A stretch of DNA of 35,868 nucleotides. Origin: an uncultured Opitutales bacterium (lineage in GTDB: Bacteria > Verrucomicrobiota > Verrucomicrobiia > Opitutales > Intestinicryptomonadaceae). A program made the translations under genes and the position numbers. The stretch spans positions 1 to 35,868 of the forward strand of contig CALXLN010000002.1 of the NCBI GenBank assembly GCA_944389215.1. Reading direction: 5' to 3'. Position 1 is the stretch's first letter. Each line of letters begins with the position of its first letter. The notes beneath the pieces were generated by a model. The model was not told where the DNA came from and did no database searches. It saw only the letters and a list, made by a program, of their open reading frames with translations. Shown here piece after piece: positions 1 to 6,989 of this stretch.

Positions 1-78
1 CAACGCAGAGCCTATGGATACAGAAACTTTGAAAATTACCGCTTGAGAGTACTTGTAGAATGCGGGGTGAATCTATGA
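1..78 (+). CDS. ISL3-family transposase, C-terminal fragment cut by window edge
   Basis: The reading frame from base 1 encodes 25 residues and a TGA stop. The residues (QRRAYGYRNFENYRLRV and following) are the conserved tail of ISL3 transposases, just after the catalytic glutamate region. They match the tail of the second copy in this window at 21 of 25 positions, the differences being G/S, E/K, V/L and N/K. The 5' part lies outside the window, so it cannot be said whether this copy is intact. The level of difference shows the two copies are not recent duplicates of one another. Confidence 0.85.
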   Translation, partial: QRRAYGYRNFENYRLRVLVECGVNL

Positions 79-94
79 AAGGCAAATCTAAAAA

Positions 95-170
95 ATCAAC
101 CTATTCCACAACCTTTGGTATTGACCCAAAAAATCAACCTATTCCACAACCTTTGGTATTGACCCAAAAA
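95..170 (+). repeat. 38-bp exact tandem duplication of the IS right end
   Basis: Two identical 38-bp units lie at 95-132 and 133-170. Each begins ATCAACCTATTCC and ends TTGACCCAAAAA. The unit contains the whole right terminal inverted repeat plus five A residues that resemble the terminator T-tract (read on the other strand) next to the insertion. The second copy of the IS has only one such unit. Confidence 0.9.
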
Positions 171-201
171 TTAGACTTCGCCATGCGAGACGGCGAAGTC
201 T
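166..201 (-). terminator. intrinsic terminator of tRNA-Phe
   Basis: A perfect 10-bp stem (AGACTTCGCC at 173-182 with GGCGAAGTCT at 192-201) encloses a 9-base loop. On the minus strand it is followed by AATTTTT and then directly by the GGGTCAA end of the insertion sequence. It sits 8 bases beyond the encoded CCA end of tRNA-Phe, so it most likely ends that transcript. Confidence 0.8.
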
Positions 202-208
202 TTAAAAA

Positions 209-284
209 TGGTGGCCAGACCAGGAATCGAACCAGGGACACAAGGATTTTCAGTCCTCCGCTCTACCAACTGAGCTATCTGGCC
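209..284 (-). tRNA. tRNA-Phe (anticodon GAA)
   Basis: On the minus strand a 76-base cloverleaf starts GGCCAGATAGCTCAG and ends GGTCTGGCCACCA. The acceptor stem GGCCAGA pairs with TCTGGCC. The anticodon loop is CTGAAAA, giving anticodon GAA for phenylalanine. The T arm carries GGTTCGATTCC. The 3' CCA is encoded, unlike the tRNA-Lys gene in this window. A terminator follows at once and a plausible promoter lies upstream. Confidence 0.97.
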
Positions 285-306
285 AAATTTGAAATTTGAA
301 GTTCCG

Positions 307-335
307 AATACATTCTATTTATAGGATTTCGTCAA
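307..335 (-). promoter_or_regulatory. possible sigma70-type promoter of tRNA-Phe
   Basis: Read on the minus strand, TTGACG (335-330) is followed after 17 bases by TGTATT (312-307). The expected start site falls about 15 bases before the mature tRNA 5' end at 284. The -35 hexamer is good and the -10 hexamer is poor. The surrounding 115 bases are very AT-rich and hold no gene. Confidence 0.4.
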
Positions 336-399
336 TATATTTTTTCGTTTTTTTTCATTTTTTTCATTTTCCACAAAATAAGTATTCTAGAAGATCCAA

Positions 400-1395
400 T
401 CAGCCGCGGGAATCGGGCTCCACATGCACATTTATAATAACTTTGCCCAATTTGCGGCGCACGGCACACTCCACGCGCTCTGAAATGTCGTGGGCGTCGA
501 CGAGGGAAAGGCTCGGATTTACATGTACATTTACATCTATCTCATATTCCGGCCCTATGCTGCGAACCCGCAAATCATGAAGGCGCACGACCCCTTCCAC
601 GCCAGAAATCATTTTGGCGACGTCTTCATGAAGGCCTTCAGGAGCCTTGTCCAGAAGGGAGTTTACCGCGCGCATTGATAGGCGCAAAGAAACCCATATA
701 ACAATTAAAGCTACCCCCAGCGCAGCCACAGAGTCCGCAGAATAATACCCGAAATCCGCGCAAATCAAGCCCAGGAGCACTACGGCGGAACTGAGAATAT
801 CCGTCGAAAAATGAATGGCGTCGGCTTCAAGGGCTTGGCTTTTATATTTTTTTGCCGCGCGCATCAGAGCGCGGGAGCGCCAAGAATCTATGGCTATTGA
901 GGCGATTACGACAACATAGCTCCATACGCCAATGTCTATATGCGTATTCCCCGAAAGCAAGCGCGAAAACGCCTCGTAAATAATCCAACCGCAAGTTATC
1001 AAAAGCAGCAAAGCCTCCAATAGCGCCGAAAAATTTTCAATTTTTCCGTGCCCGTAATTATGGTCGGAGTCCGCCGGCTTGTCGGAGAGCTTTACCGAAA
1101 CCCACGTTATGAAAGCCGCAAGAAAATCGAGGGCCGAATGCAGCGCTTCGGACAAAATACCCAGACTGCCCGTGAGGATTCCCACGGCCATTTTCATTGA
1201 AACAAGCGCCACAGCCGCCATTACGGATATGAACGCAACTTTTGATTTTTCTGCCGTCACGATAAAGCGTAATAAACATAAAAAATATCCGATTTCCCCA
1301 AATCCGCTCAAGCAAAAAGAGACTTCGCCGAAATTTTCGCATTCAAAGCCGTTCCATCCGCAACATAATGGTTGCATTAACCGGCTCATGTGCAA
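400..1395 (-). CDS. cation diffusion facilitator (CDF) family metal exporter
   Basis: This is an inner-membrane metal/proton antiporter of the CDF family, moving divalent cations such as Zn2+ out of the cytoplasm. Hydrophobic segments fit the family's six-helix fold. The metal-site motifs are visible: HxxxD at residues 86-90 (HSALD) and HxxxD at 195-199 (HFSTD). This HD-HD pair is typical of zinc-type members, whereas FieF-type members have DD-HD. The motif DHNYGHGKIE and a C-terminal cytoplasmic domain of about 80 residues are also typical. The first 45 codons of the ATG-started frame look unlike the family. A GTG at 1258-1260 (protein starting VTAEKSK, 286 residues) gives a normal length and is a likely true start. 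Neither start has a clear Shine-Dalgarno. Metal specificity is inferred. Confidence 0.88.
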   Translation of the reverse strand: MHMSRLMQPLCCGWNGFECENFGEVSFCLSGFGEIGYFLCLLRFIVTAEKSKVAFISVMAAVALVSMKMAVGILTGSLGILSEALHSALDFLAAFITWVSVKLSDKPADSDHNYGHGKIENFSALLEALLLLITCGWIIYEAFSRLLSGNTHIDIGVWSYVVVIASIAIDSWRSRALMRAAKKYKSQALEADAIHFSTDILSSAVVLLGLICADFGYYSADSVAALGVALIVIWVSLRLSMRAVNSLLDKAPEGLHEDVAKMISGVEGVVRLHDLRVRSIGPEYEIDVNVHVNPSLSLVDAHDISERVECAVRRKLGKVIINVHVEPDSRG

Positions 1396-1483
1396 TCATC
1401 GATGCGCAAAATAAAAAAACTTAAACTCCGCATTTAGCAATATTCGTCCGCCCTGAAAAATTTGGATAAAGTTCCGCAACAAT

Positions 1484-2134
1484 ATGAAAACGATAAAATG
1501 CCTTGTTACGGCCGGCCCCACCCGCGAACACTTTGATCCGGTCCGATTTATCAGCAATCCGTCGTCAGGAAAGATGGGTTGGAATATAGCCAACGCCGCC
1601 AAAGCCAAAGGCTGGGACGTTACTCTCGTATTAGGCCCGTCGTCGCTCCCGGACTTGGAAGGGGGCAAGACTGTGCGCGTAGTAAGCGCCGAAGACATGC
1701 TTGCCGCTTGCGAAAAATTTTTCCCGGACACGGACATACTGATTATGTCGGCGGCAGTAAGCGACGTCCGCCCCAAAGCTTACTCTGCGCAAAAGACAAA
1801 AAAAGACAAGATAGATTTCAACCCACAGCTAGAACCCACACCCGACATATTGAAGACTTTGTCCCTCAAGAAAAAGTCGCAAATTCTCGTCGGCTTCGCC
1901 GCAGAAACGCAGAATGTAATGCGTTACGCGGAGGAAAAGATGAAGAGCAAGAATTTGGACGCCATAGTCGCCAATACAGTCGGGTCGGACGGAGCGGGAT
2001 TCGCATCCGACGATAACAAAATCGATTTGATTTTAAAAAGCGGCGAGATTGTCGATTTCCACAAGGCCACAAAATCGCGCCTTGCGGCTTCGCTTATAGA
2101 TTTCATATCGGTAAAATTTTTTGGCGGAAGATAA
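1484..2134 (+). CDS. coaB: phosphopantothenate-cysteine ligase (CoaB domain protein)
   Basis: The enzyme joins cysteine to 4'-phosphopantothenate in coenzyme A synthesis, in the cytoplasm. At 216 residues it corresponds to the CoaB half only. Most bacteria fuse this to the flavin decarboxylase CoaC, and no CoaC half is attached or adjacent here. Family motifs are clear: GPTREHFDPVRFISNPSSGK at residues 11-30 (nucleotide and dimer region), SAAVSDVRPK near 90, a lysine-rich loop after it, and VGFAAETQN near 135. There is no obvious Shine-Dalgarno before the ATG. It is transcribed divergently from the CDF gene across an 88-bp gap. A plain flavoprotein is unlikely because the decarboxylase motifs are absent. 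Confidence 0.9.
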   Translation: MKTIKCLVTAGPTREHFDPVRFISNPSSGKMGWNIANAAKAKGWDVTLVLGPSSLPDLEGGKTVRVVSAEDMLAACEKFFPDTDILIMSAAVSDVRPKAYSAQKTKKDKIDFNPQLEPTPDILKTLSLKKKSQILVGFAAETQNVMRYAEEKMKSKNLDAIVANTVGSDGAGFASDDNKIDLILKSGEIVDFHKATKSRLAASLIDFISVKFFGGR

Positions 2135-2483
2135 GAGCTTTTTGCAATATTTAAAAAGCTGTAAATGCAGAATGCGCAAATTATAAAAAATGCGCTATAA
2201 ACGTTTGAAATCGACAGCCAACAAGCAAACCGCCAACCTTTGCCTGGCGCAAACCCATGCTCCAGCGGTTGGGGCGAAAGAAAGCCATGCTCCAATATTT
2301 GCGCGGAACGCTTTTACAAACCAACCGGCAAAATCGCTGGCAGTTAAAAAAATTTTGCTGAGCTAACTTTTAGCCCTGTTTGCAGGTTTTCAAACCAAAC
2401 TGTAAAATGCTCCGCCATTACAAAAAAATATTCCGCCATGCCCTCTTAATTTCACAGCCTGATATCCCGTCGCCACAAAGCTG
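2135..2483. other. 349-bp gap between convergent genes
   Basis: No coding signal was found here. Just after the coaB stop, AGCTTTTT (2136-2143) pairs with AAAAAGCT (2153-2160) across a 9-base loop; this may be a weak terminator, but no T-run follows. The 10-mer CCATGCTCCA occurs twice (around 2256 and 2284) with a shorter relative near 2407. No RNA gene or IS end was recognised. Confidence 0.5.
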
Positions 2484-2753
2484 CTATTCTTTGGAATGCG
2501 AGAGCAGAACATCCTTTGCGCCCTCCGCGCCAGATATTTCAACAAGTTTATCCCTGGAAGTTTCCCCGCTGACGATTCTCACGCAGGCTCTGGATACGCC
2601 CAAAGCCTTGGCCAAATATTTTACCAGCTCCGCGTTTGCTTTGCCGTCCATGGCAGGAGCGGCGATTTTCACCTTCACACCGTCTCCATACTCTCCGACA
2701 CAACGCGACTTCGGAGCATTCGGAACGACGCGTATTTTTAATTTCTCCGGCAC
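2484..2753 (-). CDS. DUF167 / YggU family protein (UPF0235)
   Basis: This small conserved protein belongs to the DUF167 (YggU) family, whose function is not settled. The family core is clear: KIRVVPNAPKS near the start, then the characteristic VKVKIAAPAMDGKANAELVK and LGVSRACVRIVSGETSRDK. The frame stays open back to a TTG at 2789, inside the end of pheA, but that adds a non-family stretch of cysteine and phenylalanine residues. The GTG at 2751-2753 gives an 89-residue protein close to the family's usual length and lies just beyond the pheA stop, so it is preferred. A run of ten A at 2756-2765 sits just before that start. It probably shares a transcript with pheA and scpB. Confidence 0.82.
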   Translation of the reverse strand: MPEKLKIRVVPNAPKSRCVGEYGDGVKVKIAAPAMDGKANAELVKYLAKALGVSRACVRIVSGETSRDKLVEISGAEGAKDVLLSHSKE

Positions 2754-2769
2754 CGAAAAAAAAAATAAA

Positions 2770-3831
2770 TTACATTGGATAGCTTCCAAGCCATTTTATC
2801 ATAGGCAGAACGCGCTTTAACTCCGACACCGCCACTTGCACATTCTCGTCGTCCCAATGGCCTTCAAAATCTATGAAGAAATAATAATCCCAAGCTTTTT
2901 TACGGCTCGGGCGCGATTCGATGCGCGTAAGGTTTATATTCATCCTGTTAAACGGAAGAAGAACATCGTATAGAGCTCCGGGACGATCGTTCACCGAAAT
3001 CACAAGGCTGGTCTTGTATTTCACACCGGCCGTTTTAGGCGTTGATTTTTTCCCGATTACAAGAAAACGCGTCTGGTTGTTTTTTTTGTCTTGAATTCCC
3101 CGTTCCAGAATGGGGAGCCCGTATTCGTCTGCGGCTATGGAGCTGCCGACCGCGGCGATTTCAGGATTGTCCACCGCCATCTGCACAGCCAGCGCCGTAC
3201 TTTCAACATATTCGATTTCTACATTCGGTATATGCCTGCGCAACCACTCCCTGCACTGGCCTATCGCCTGGTCTTTGGAACACACTTTGCGTATTTCCTC
3301 TAGTTTGCCTCTTGAAATCAGGCAATGCTCTATAGGCATATATACCTGTCCGACTATAAAAAGGCTGCTTTCGGCGAGCATATCCATGGAGTGGAATACC
3401 GCGCCTTCCGTGGAGTTTTCAATTGGAATCACGCCGTAATCGGCTTCGGCGTCGGCTACGGAGGCAAACACGTCGGGGATGGACGGCATGGCGCGGTAGT
3501 TTACGCTGGAACCGAAGTTTTTCATCGCCGCCTGCTGCGTAAACGTGGATTTCGGGCCGAGATAACTGACCATCAATTTCTTTTCAGCGGAAATCGACGC
3601 TGATATGATTTCGCGATAAATGGCCTTGAGCGCGGATTCCTCAATCCGGCCGCTGTTTTTTTCCATGAGGTTTTCAAACACCTGTTTTTCGCGGCTGGGC
3701 ACGTAAATTGCTTCGCCCTTTTCGGACTTCATTTTTCCGATTTCTTTGGCGCAGGCTATGCGCGTTGTAAGCAAATCGAGAATTTTTGTATCTATTGAAT
3801 CTATTTCTTTTCTTATAGCGTCTTTGTCCAT
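2770..3831 (-). CDS. pheA: bifunctional chorismate mutase / prephenate dehydratase (P-protein)
   Basis: The protein makes phenylpyruvate from chorismate for phenylalanine synthesis. Three domains are visible. Residues 1-85 are an AroQ-type chorismate mutase helix bundle (starts MDKDAIRKEIDSIDTKILDLL). Residues about 88-265 are the dehydratase (starts SYLGPKSTFTQQAA), with the catalytic Thr-Arg-Phe motif in NNQTRFLVIGK. The C-terminal ACT domain begins near 275 with VNDRPGALYDVL and contains the ESRPSRK motif, which in this family forms the phenylalanine feedback site. The length of 353 matches family norms. The ATG overlaps the scpB stop in TGATG, implying translational coupling. Feedback inhibition by phenylalanine is expected from the ACT motif. 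Confidence 0.96.
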   Translation of the reverse strand: MDKDAIRKEIDSIDTKILDLLTTRIACAKEIGKMKSEKGEAIYVPSREKQVFENLMEKNSGRIEESALKAIYREIISASISAEKKLMVSYLGPKSTFTQQAAMKNFGSSVNYRAMPSIPDVFASVADAEADYGVIPIENSTEGAVFHSMDMLAESSLFIVGQVYMPIEHCLISRGKLEEIRKVCSKDQAIGQCREWLRRHIPNVEIEYVESTALAVQMAVDNPEIAAVGSSIAADEYGLPILERGIQDKKNNQTRFLVIGKKSTPKTAGVKYKTSLVISVNDRPGALYDVLLPFNRMNINLTRIESRPSRKKAWDYYFFIDFEGHWDDENVQVAVSELKRVLPMIKWLGSYPM

Positions 3832-4847
3832 CAGATTTCCGCCTTGTCTTTAGGGGTTTCCCCGTCGTGTTCCCCGCCGTCGTCCGGAGCGGGTTCAAAT
3901 TCTTCTTGGCTTCCTGCGCTTTCGGCGCCGTCATACGGAAAATGCGAAGCGCCCGCTGGCACCTCGACTTCGCGCGGCACATCTCCGAAATCGGATTCTA
4001 TTTTCCTGTCGGAAGGCGTTTGCGCGCGTTCCGACGCTTCCGCCTGCGCGCTGTATTCCGAGTCCAATCCGGAACTGGAACCGTCCGCGCCCGATTCCAG
4101 AGATTCTTCCTGCGGCAACCCCATTTCCTTATCTTTTATTTCGGCAGGAGAACTCGCGCGCTTTATCCACTCCGATATCTGGTTGGGGCTCAGCACGTCG
4201 GAAGCGGGAAGTTCCTCCAGGGAATTTACTCCTATGTAATCCAGAAAATTCTGCGTTGTTGAATACTGAAGCGGCCTTCCCGGGAGATCGGCCCTGCCGC
4301 TTATAAAAATCAATTCCTTTTCGGTCAGCCTCGATATTGCGCCGTCCGCATTCACTCCGCGAATCGCCTCTATTTCAGCGCGCGTAACCGGCTGGCGGTA
4401 TGCGATGATTGCCAAAGTTTCCAACGCCGCCCTTGAAAGCCTTTGCGGGCGCGGATCGTCGCGCAATAAGCGCACCCATTCCGCGTATTCTTTTGATATT
4501 ACAAGCTTAAATCCGGACGAACTTTGAACTAGCCTATAGACTTCGCCGCTTTCATCCAAATCTCCAGCTATTTCTTCCATAGCCTCGCGAATTTGCGTGG
4601 CGGTAAGCAATGTGGGAACTTGAACTATTATATCTTCTATAACCGACTGCCCCCCATCGGCGAGAGGCTCGGAAAGATCGTCCATTTCGCCCTCGGCAGA
4701 ATTCCTCGAGGCAGAAGCTGCCTTTTTTGCCAATGCTTCCTGTTCGGCGTGGTAGCGCGAAATCACCGCCTGCACATCTTTGATAGTAAGAGGCTCGCTG
4801 GTGGAAAACAGGAGCGCCTTAAGTATCCTTTTGAGATTAAAACCCAT
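3831..4847 (-). CDS. scpB: segregation and condensation protein B with long acidic tail
   Basis: ScpB binds the kleisin ScpA and works with SMC in chromosome organisation. The paired winged-helix core covers roughly residues 1-220, with hallmark segments RLSRAALETLAIIAYRQPV and TRAEIEAIRGVNADGAI, and the closing motif around GRPLQYSTTQNFLDYIGV. From about residue 225 to 338 the chain becomes low in complexity, rich in E, D, S, G and A. This tail makes the protein much longer than typical ScpB of 180-230 residues. scpA is not adjacent. A second low-complexity stretch at about 38-65 splits the first winged-helix domain. It is co-transcribed with pheA, with which it overlaps by one base. Confidence 0.94.
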   Translation of the reverse strand: MGFNLKRILKALLFSTSEPLTIKDVQAVISRYHAEQEALAKKAASASRNSAEGEMDDLSEPLADGGQSVIEDIIVQVPTLLTATQIREAMEEIAGDLDESGEVYRLVQSSSGFKLVISKEYAEWVRLLRDDPRPQRLSRAALETLAIIAYRQPVTRAEIEAIRGVNADGAISRLTEKELIFISGRADLPGRPLQYSTTQNFLDYIGVNSLEELPASDVLSPNQISEWIKRASSPAEIKDKEMGLPQEESLESGADGSSSGLDSEYSAQAEASERAQTPSDRKIESDFGDVPREVEVPAGASHFPYDGAESAGSQEEFEPAPDDGGEHDGETPKDKAEI

Positions 4848-4950
4848 TTTTGTAACACATTCTTAAATAATATAGATTGTCGGATATTTTGCCAGTTTCA
4901 ATCTTTTTCTGAAAGCGGCGCTCCCGCGCGCGACGCGGGTTGGATGGAGC

Positions 4951-5442
4951 TTATTTGAGACCGTTTTGCATGTGCGCCAAAACATTTTGGGGAACGAAAT
5001 CGGCTATTCTTTCAGGAGCGTATGTGGCGACCTGTTTTATAAGCGTCGAACTTATATAAAAATATTTGTGCGACGGCATCAAAAATATGGTTTCCACTCC
5101 GCCGTCCAAATGCCTGTTCATTTGCGCCAGCTGAAACTCGAATTCAAAGTCCGAAACGGCGCGGAGTCCGCGGATTATGGCAATGGCTCCAACTTTTTTG
5201 GCGAAGTCAACGGTAAGCCCGTCAAAGGCGCACACATCTACATTGGGCATATCTGCAACATTTTCTTTAAATAGGCGCACGCGCGTCTGAAAATCAAACA
5301 GCGGCCCTTTGCCCGCATTTGGCGCAACCGCCACGACAACTTCATCGAACATCGGAGAGGCGCGTTTTAGCACGTCTAAATGTCCGTTGGTAACCGGATC
5401 GAAAGTTCCGGGATAAATAGCTATTTTTTTGCCTTGCGCCAT
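4951..5442 (-). CDS. coaD: pantetheine-phosphate adenylyltransferase
   Basis: CoaD adenylates 4'-phosphopantetheine to dephospho-CoA, the fourth step of CoA synthesis. The protein of 163 residues has the family signatures: [12 protein letters not shown] at residues 10-21, holding the T/HxGH nucleotidyl-transferase motif [24 protein letters not shown] in the middle, and YISSTLIKQ near residue 125. The frame stays open to a TTG at 5457, but the ATG at 5442 ([12 protein letters not shown]) places the motifs at the usual distance and is preferred. It lies upstream of scpB on the same strand with a 103-bp gap that contains a GC-rich hairpin without a T-run, so co-transcription is possible but not certain. 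Confidence 0.95.
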   Translation of the reverse strand: MAQGKKIAIYPGTFDPVTNGHLDVLKRASPMFDEVVVAVAPNAGKGPLFDFQTRVRLFKENVADMPNVDVCAFDGLTVDFAKKVGAIAIIRGLRAVSDFEFEFQLAQMNRHLDGGVETIFLMPSHKYFYISSTLIKQVATYAPERIADFVPQNVLAHMQNGLK

Positions 5443-5507
5443 AAAAAATTTTTCCAATGAGAATTAGTCTTGTAAAAAAGCGATTTCTAGCAACACTTTT
5501 TTAACAA

Positions 5508-6089
5508 ATGAATTTACCTAATCTATTGACAGTATTGCGCGTAATAATGACGTTTGTGGCGGTAGTACTTCTTTGCGCCGACATACGTTTTTTTGCGCTG
5601 GCCTCTTTTGTGATATACTGTGCCGCGGGAGCGACGGACTGGTTTGACGGCTATATAGCCCGAAAATGCAACATAGTTACAACATTCGGCAAATTCATGG
5701 ACGCTCTCAGCGACAAAATTATGGTGGTGTCTATGTTTATGACGCTGTTTGCTTTCAACCTTTACAGTTGGTTTACAATCCCCGCGCTTTTTTGCGCGAT
5801 AATTTCGATAACCCGCGAATTTTATGTCAGCGGAATCAGAATGCTGGCGTCGAAAGAGGGAATCGTAATGGCCGCCGAGACTCTGGGCAAATACAAGGCG
5901 GCGTTTCAGATGTATTCGATAGGCGCCATTCTTTGCGCGCATTCGCTGGACATCGATTTCGGCGCGGGAAATTCGCTATTTTTCAATTTCGCTTTTTACA
6001 GCGGAATAGCAACTCTTATAATTTCAACAATTCTTTCCATATTGTCAGGATATTCCTACGGTTCCAGATATTCGTACTTGCTGAAGTAA
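5508..6089 (+). CDS. pgsA: CDP-diacylglycerol-glycerol-3-phosphate 3-phosphatidyltransferase
   Basis: This integral membrane enzyme makes phosphatidylglycerol phosphate from CDP-diacylglycerol and glycerol-3-phosphate. The CDP-alcohol phosphotransferase motif is complete: D44, D47-G48-x2-A51-R52, then G61, D65 and D69, in exactly the DG-x2-AR-x8-G-x3-D-x3-D spacing. The length of 193 residues and the hydrophobic segments fit PgsA. The start sequence MNLPNLLTVLR is also typical. The next gene, 22 bases downstream, encodes the phosphatase for the following step, which supports PgsA over related CDP-alcohol transferases such as PssA. It is divergent from coaD across a 65-bp gap. Confidence 0.94.
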   Translation: MNLPNLLTVLRVIMTFVAVVLLCADIRFFALASFVIYCAAGATDWFDGYIARKCNIVTTFGKFMDALSDKIMVVSMFMTLFAFNLYSWFTIPALFCAIISITREFYVSGIRMLASKEGIVMAAETLGKYKAAFQMYSIGAILCAHSLDIDFGAGNSLFFNFAFYSGIATLIISTILSILSGYSYGSRYSYLLK

Positions 6090-6111
6090 AACCCCTAAAG
6101 TATTCCGAATC

Positions 6112-6627
6112 ATGACAACCAGAAAAAGACTCTATCCGTGGGCTTCGGCCCTGCCGAAAAATATTTCGGTTTCGTTGGCCACACTCTGGGGGCTAGGCGA
6201 TTTAAAAGCTCCGGGAACATGGGGCTCGGCGGCGGGCTTGTTGTTCTACGCCCTGCTTTTCGACGGAATAGGGTTGGGCAGATACTTTGTATTTGCCGTA
6301 CTGCTGGCGTATCTTGCAACCGGAATATGCGACGCCGCCGAACGGCACCTTAAAATGCGAGATCCCGGAAAAATCATATTGGACGAATTTGTCGCCATGC
6401 CGTTTTGCTTCCTGCCGATAATGTCCGGCGGATACAGTGCGCTAGGAATAATACTGGGATTTGCGGTTTTCAGATTTCTCGACATAAAAAAACCCGTATT
6501 TATAAATTCGCTTCAAAATCTCGACGGGGGCCTCGGCTGCGTGGCTGATGACATCGCCGCCGCGGTTCTCACATGCGCCATTCTAAATCTGCTGTCAACG
6601 ATAGTTCCGTCGGTTTTGGCGTATTAA
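6112..6627 (+). CDS. pgpA: phosphatidylglycerophosphatase A
   Basis: PgpA removes the phosphate from phosphatidylglycerol phosphate to give phosphatidylglycerol in the inner membrane. The 171-residue protein shows the family pattern: an early GTWGSAAGLL segment (residues 35-44), then DPGKIILDEFVAMP with the conserved D91-E92, and FRFLDIKKPVFINSLQNLDG followed by G-x-VADDIAA near the C-terminus. Several hydrophobic segments fit membrane insertion. With pgsA it forms a two-gene unit carrying out two consecutive steps. No clear terminator follows it; a small AACAG/CTGTT hairpin overlaps the end, and tRNA-Lys begins 93 bases further on. Confidence 0.95.
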   Translation: MTTRKRLYPWASALPKNISVSLATLWGLGDLKAPGTWGSAAGLLFYALLFDGIGLGRYFVFAVLLAYLATGICDAAERHLKMRDPGKIILDEFVAMPFCFLPIMSGGYSALGIILGFAVFRFLDIKKPVFINSLQNLDGGLGCVADDIAAAVLTCAILNLLSTIVPSVLAY

Positions 6628-6670
6628 TAACAGTTTGCTGTTGAATGGGTGAATTTTATCAAAAAAAAGC

Positions 6671-6698
6671 TTGCCATACATCCAACTCCTACTAGATT
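6671..6698 (+). promoter_or_regulatory. possible promoter of tRNA-Lys
   Basis: TTGCCA (6671-6676) and TAGATT (6693-6698) are separated by 16 bases. The predicted start lies about 15 bases before the tRNA at 6720. The match is moderate and the position is right for a stable RNA gene. Confidence 0.4.
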
Positions 6699-6719
6699 TT
6701 CCAACTTAATTTAATTTTT

Positions 6720-6791
6720 GGGCCGATAGCTCAACGGTAGAGCAGTTGCCTTTTAAGCAATTGGTTCCGAGTTCGAATCTCGGTCGGCCTA
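6720..6791 (+). tRNA. tRNA-Lys (anticodon TTT)
   Basis: The acceptor stem GGGCCGA pairs with TCGGCCT, opening with a G-T pair. The D arm reads GCTCAACGGTAGAGC. The anticodon loop CTTTTAA gives anticodon TTT for lysine, and the T arm is CCGAGTTCGAATCTCGG. The discriminator is A and CCA is not encoded. A strong terminator follows 20 bases later, so this is a single-gene unit. Confidence 0.96.
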
Positions 6792-6811
6792 TAAAATTCA
6801 AATTAAGGAAG

Positions 6812-6848
6812 AAATCCCGAAAGCTTGAATAGTTTTCGGGATTTTTTT
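6812..6848 (+). terminator. intrinsic terminator of tRNA-Lys
   Basis: AAATCCCGAAA (6812-6822) pairs with TTTTCGGGATTT across a loop of about 10 bases and is followed by a run of T. It lies 20 bases after the tRNA end. Confidence 0.85.
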
Positions 6849-6922
6849 GCGTCCTTGGTGTCCAGAATATTTTCATTGTTTGCACCGGATTGACTTTTAG
6901 AGTCAAAAAAAGGAAATCTCCC

Positions 6923-6950
6923 TTGCAAAGCTAGGCGACGTCATTATTTA
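6923..6950 (+). promoter_or_regulatory. possible promoter of the Gfo/Idh/MocA gene
   Basis: TTGCAA (6923-6928) and TATTTA (6945-6950) are 16 bases apart and 39 bases before the ATG. Just upstream, TTGACT and AGTCAA form a short inverted repeat around 6890-6906 that could be a protein site. Both calls are weak. An AAAGGA sequence 8 bases before the ATG can serve as ribosome binding site. Confidence 0.28.
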
Positions 6951-6989
6951 TGGAAACCAGTTAACTAAATAAAGCAAAGGACAATATAT

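Larger units (their letters stand above)
1..170 (+). mobile_element. right end of an ISL3-family insertion sequence (copy A, left part outside window)
   Basis: The window opens inside an IS. The last 25 codons of a transposase are followed by a terminal sequence that matches the right end of the element at 8894-10181: both carry the stretch CAACCTATTCCACAACCTTT and end in TTGACCC. In this copy the terminal segment is present twice in tandem. The sequence right after it is the A-run and hairpin of the tRNA-Phe terminator. Transcription of the transposase is on the plus strand, toward the tRNA terminator. Confidence 0.8.

Noticed and set aside
60..299. Open frame ending in a peptide with NRTRDTRIFSPPLYQLSYLA
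   Set aside because: It is the antisense translation of tRNA-Phe plus the IS end; such peptides are a well-known artefact.
4915..4945. Terminator between coaD and scpB
   Set aside because: The CCCGCG/CGCGGG hairpin has no T-run on either strand.
6706..6906. Open frame with RPRFELGTNCLKGNCSTVELSA
   Set aside because: It is the antisense translation of tRNA-Lys and its terminator, not a protein.
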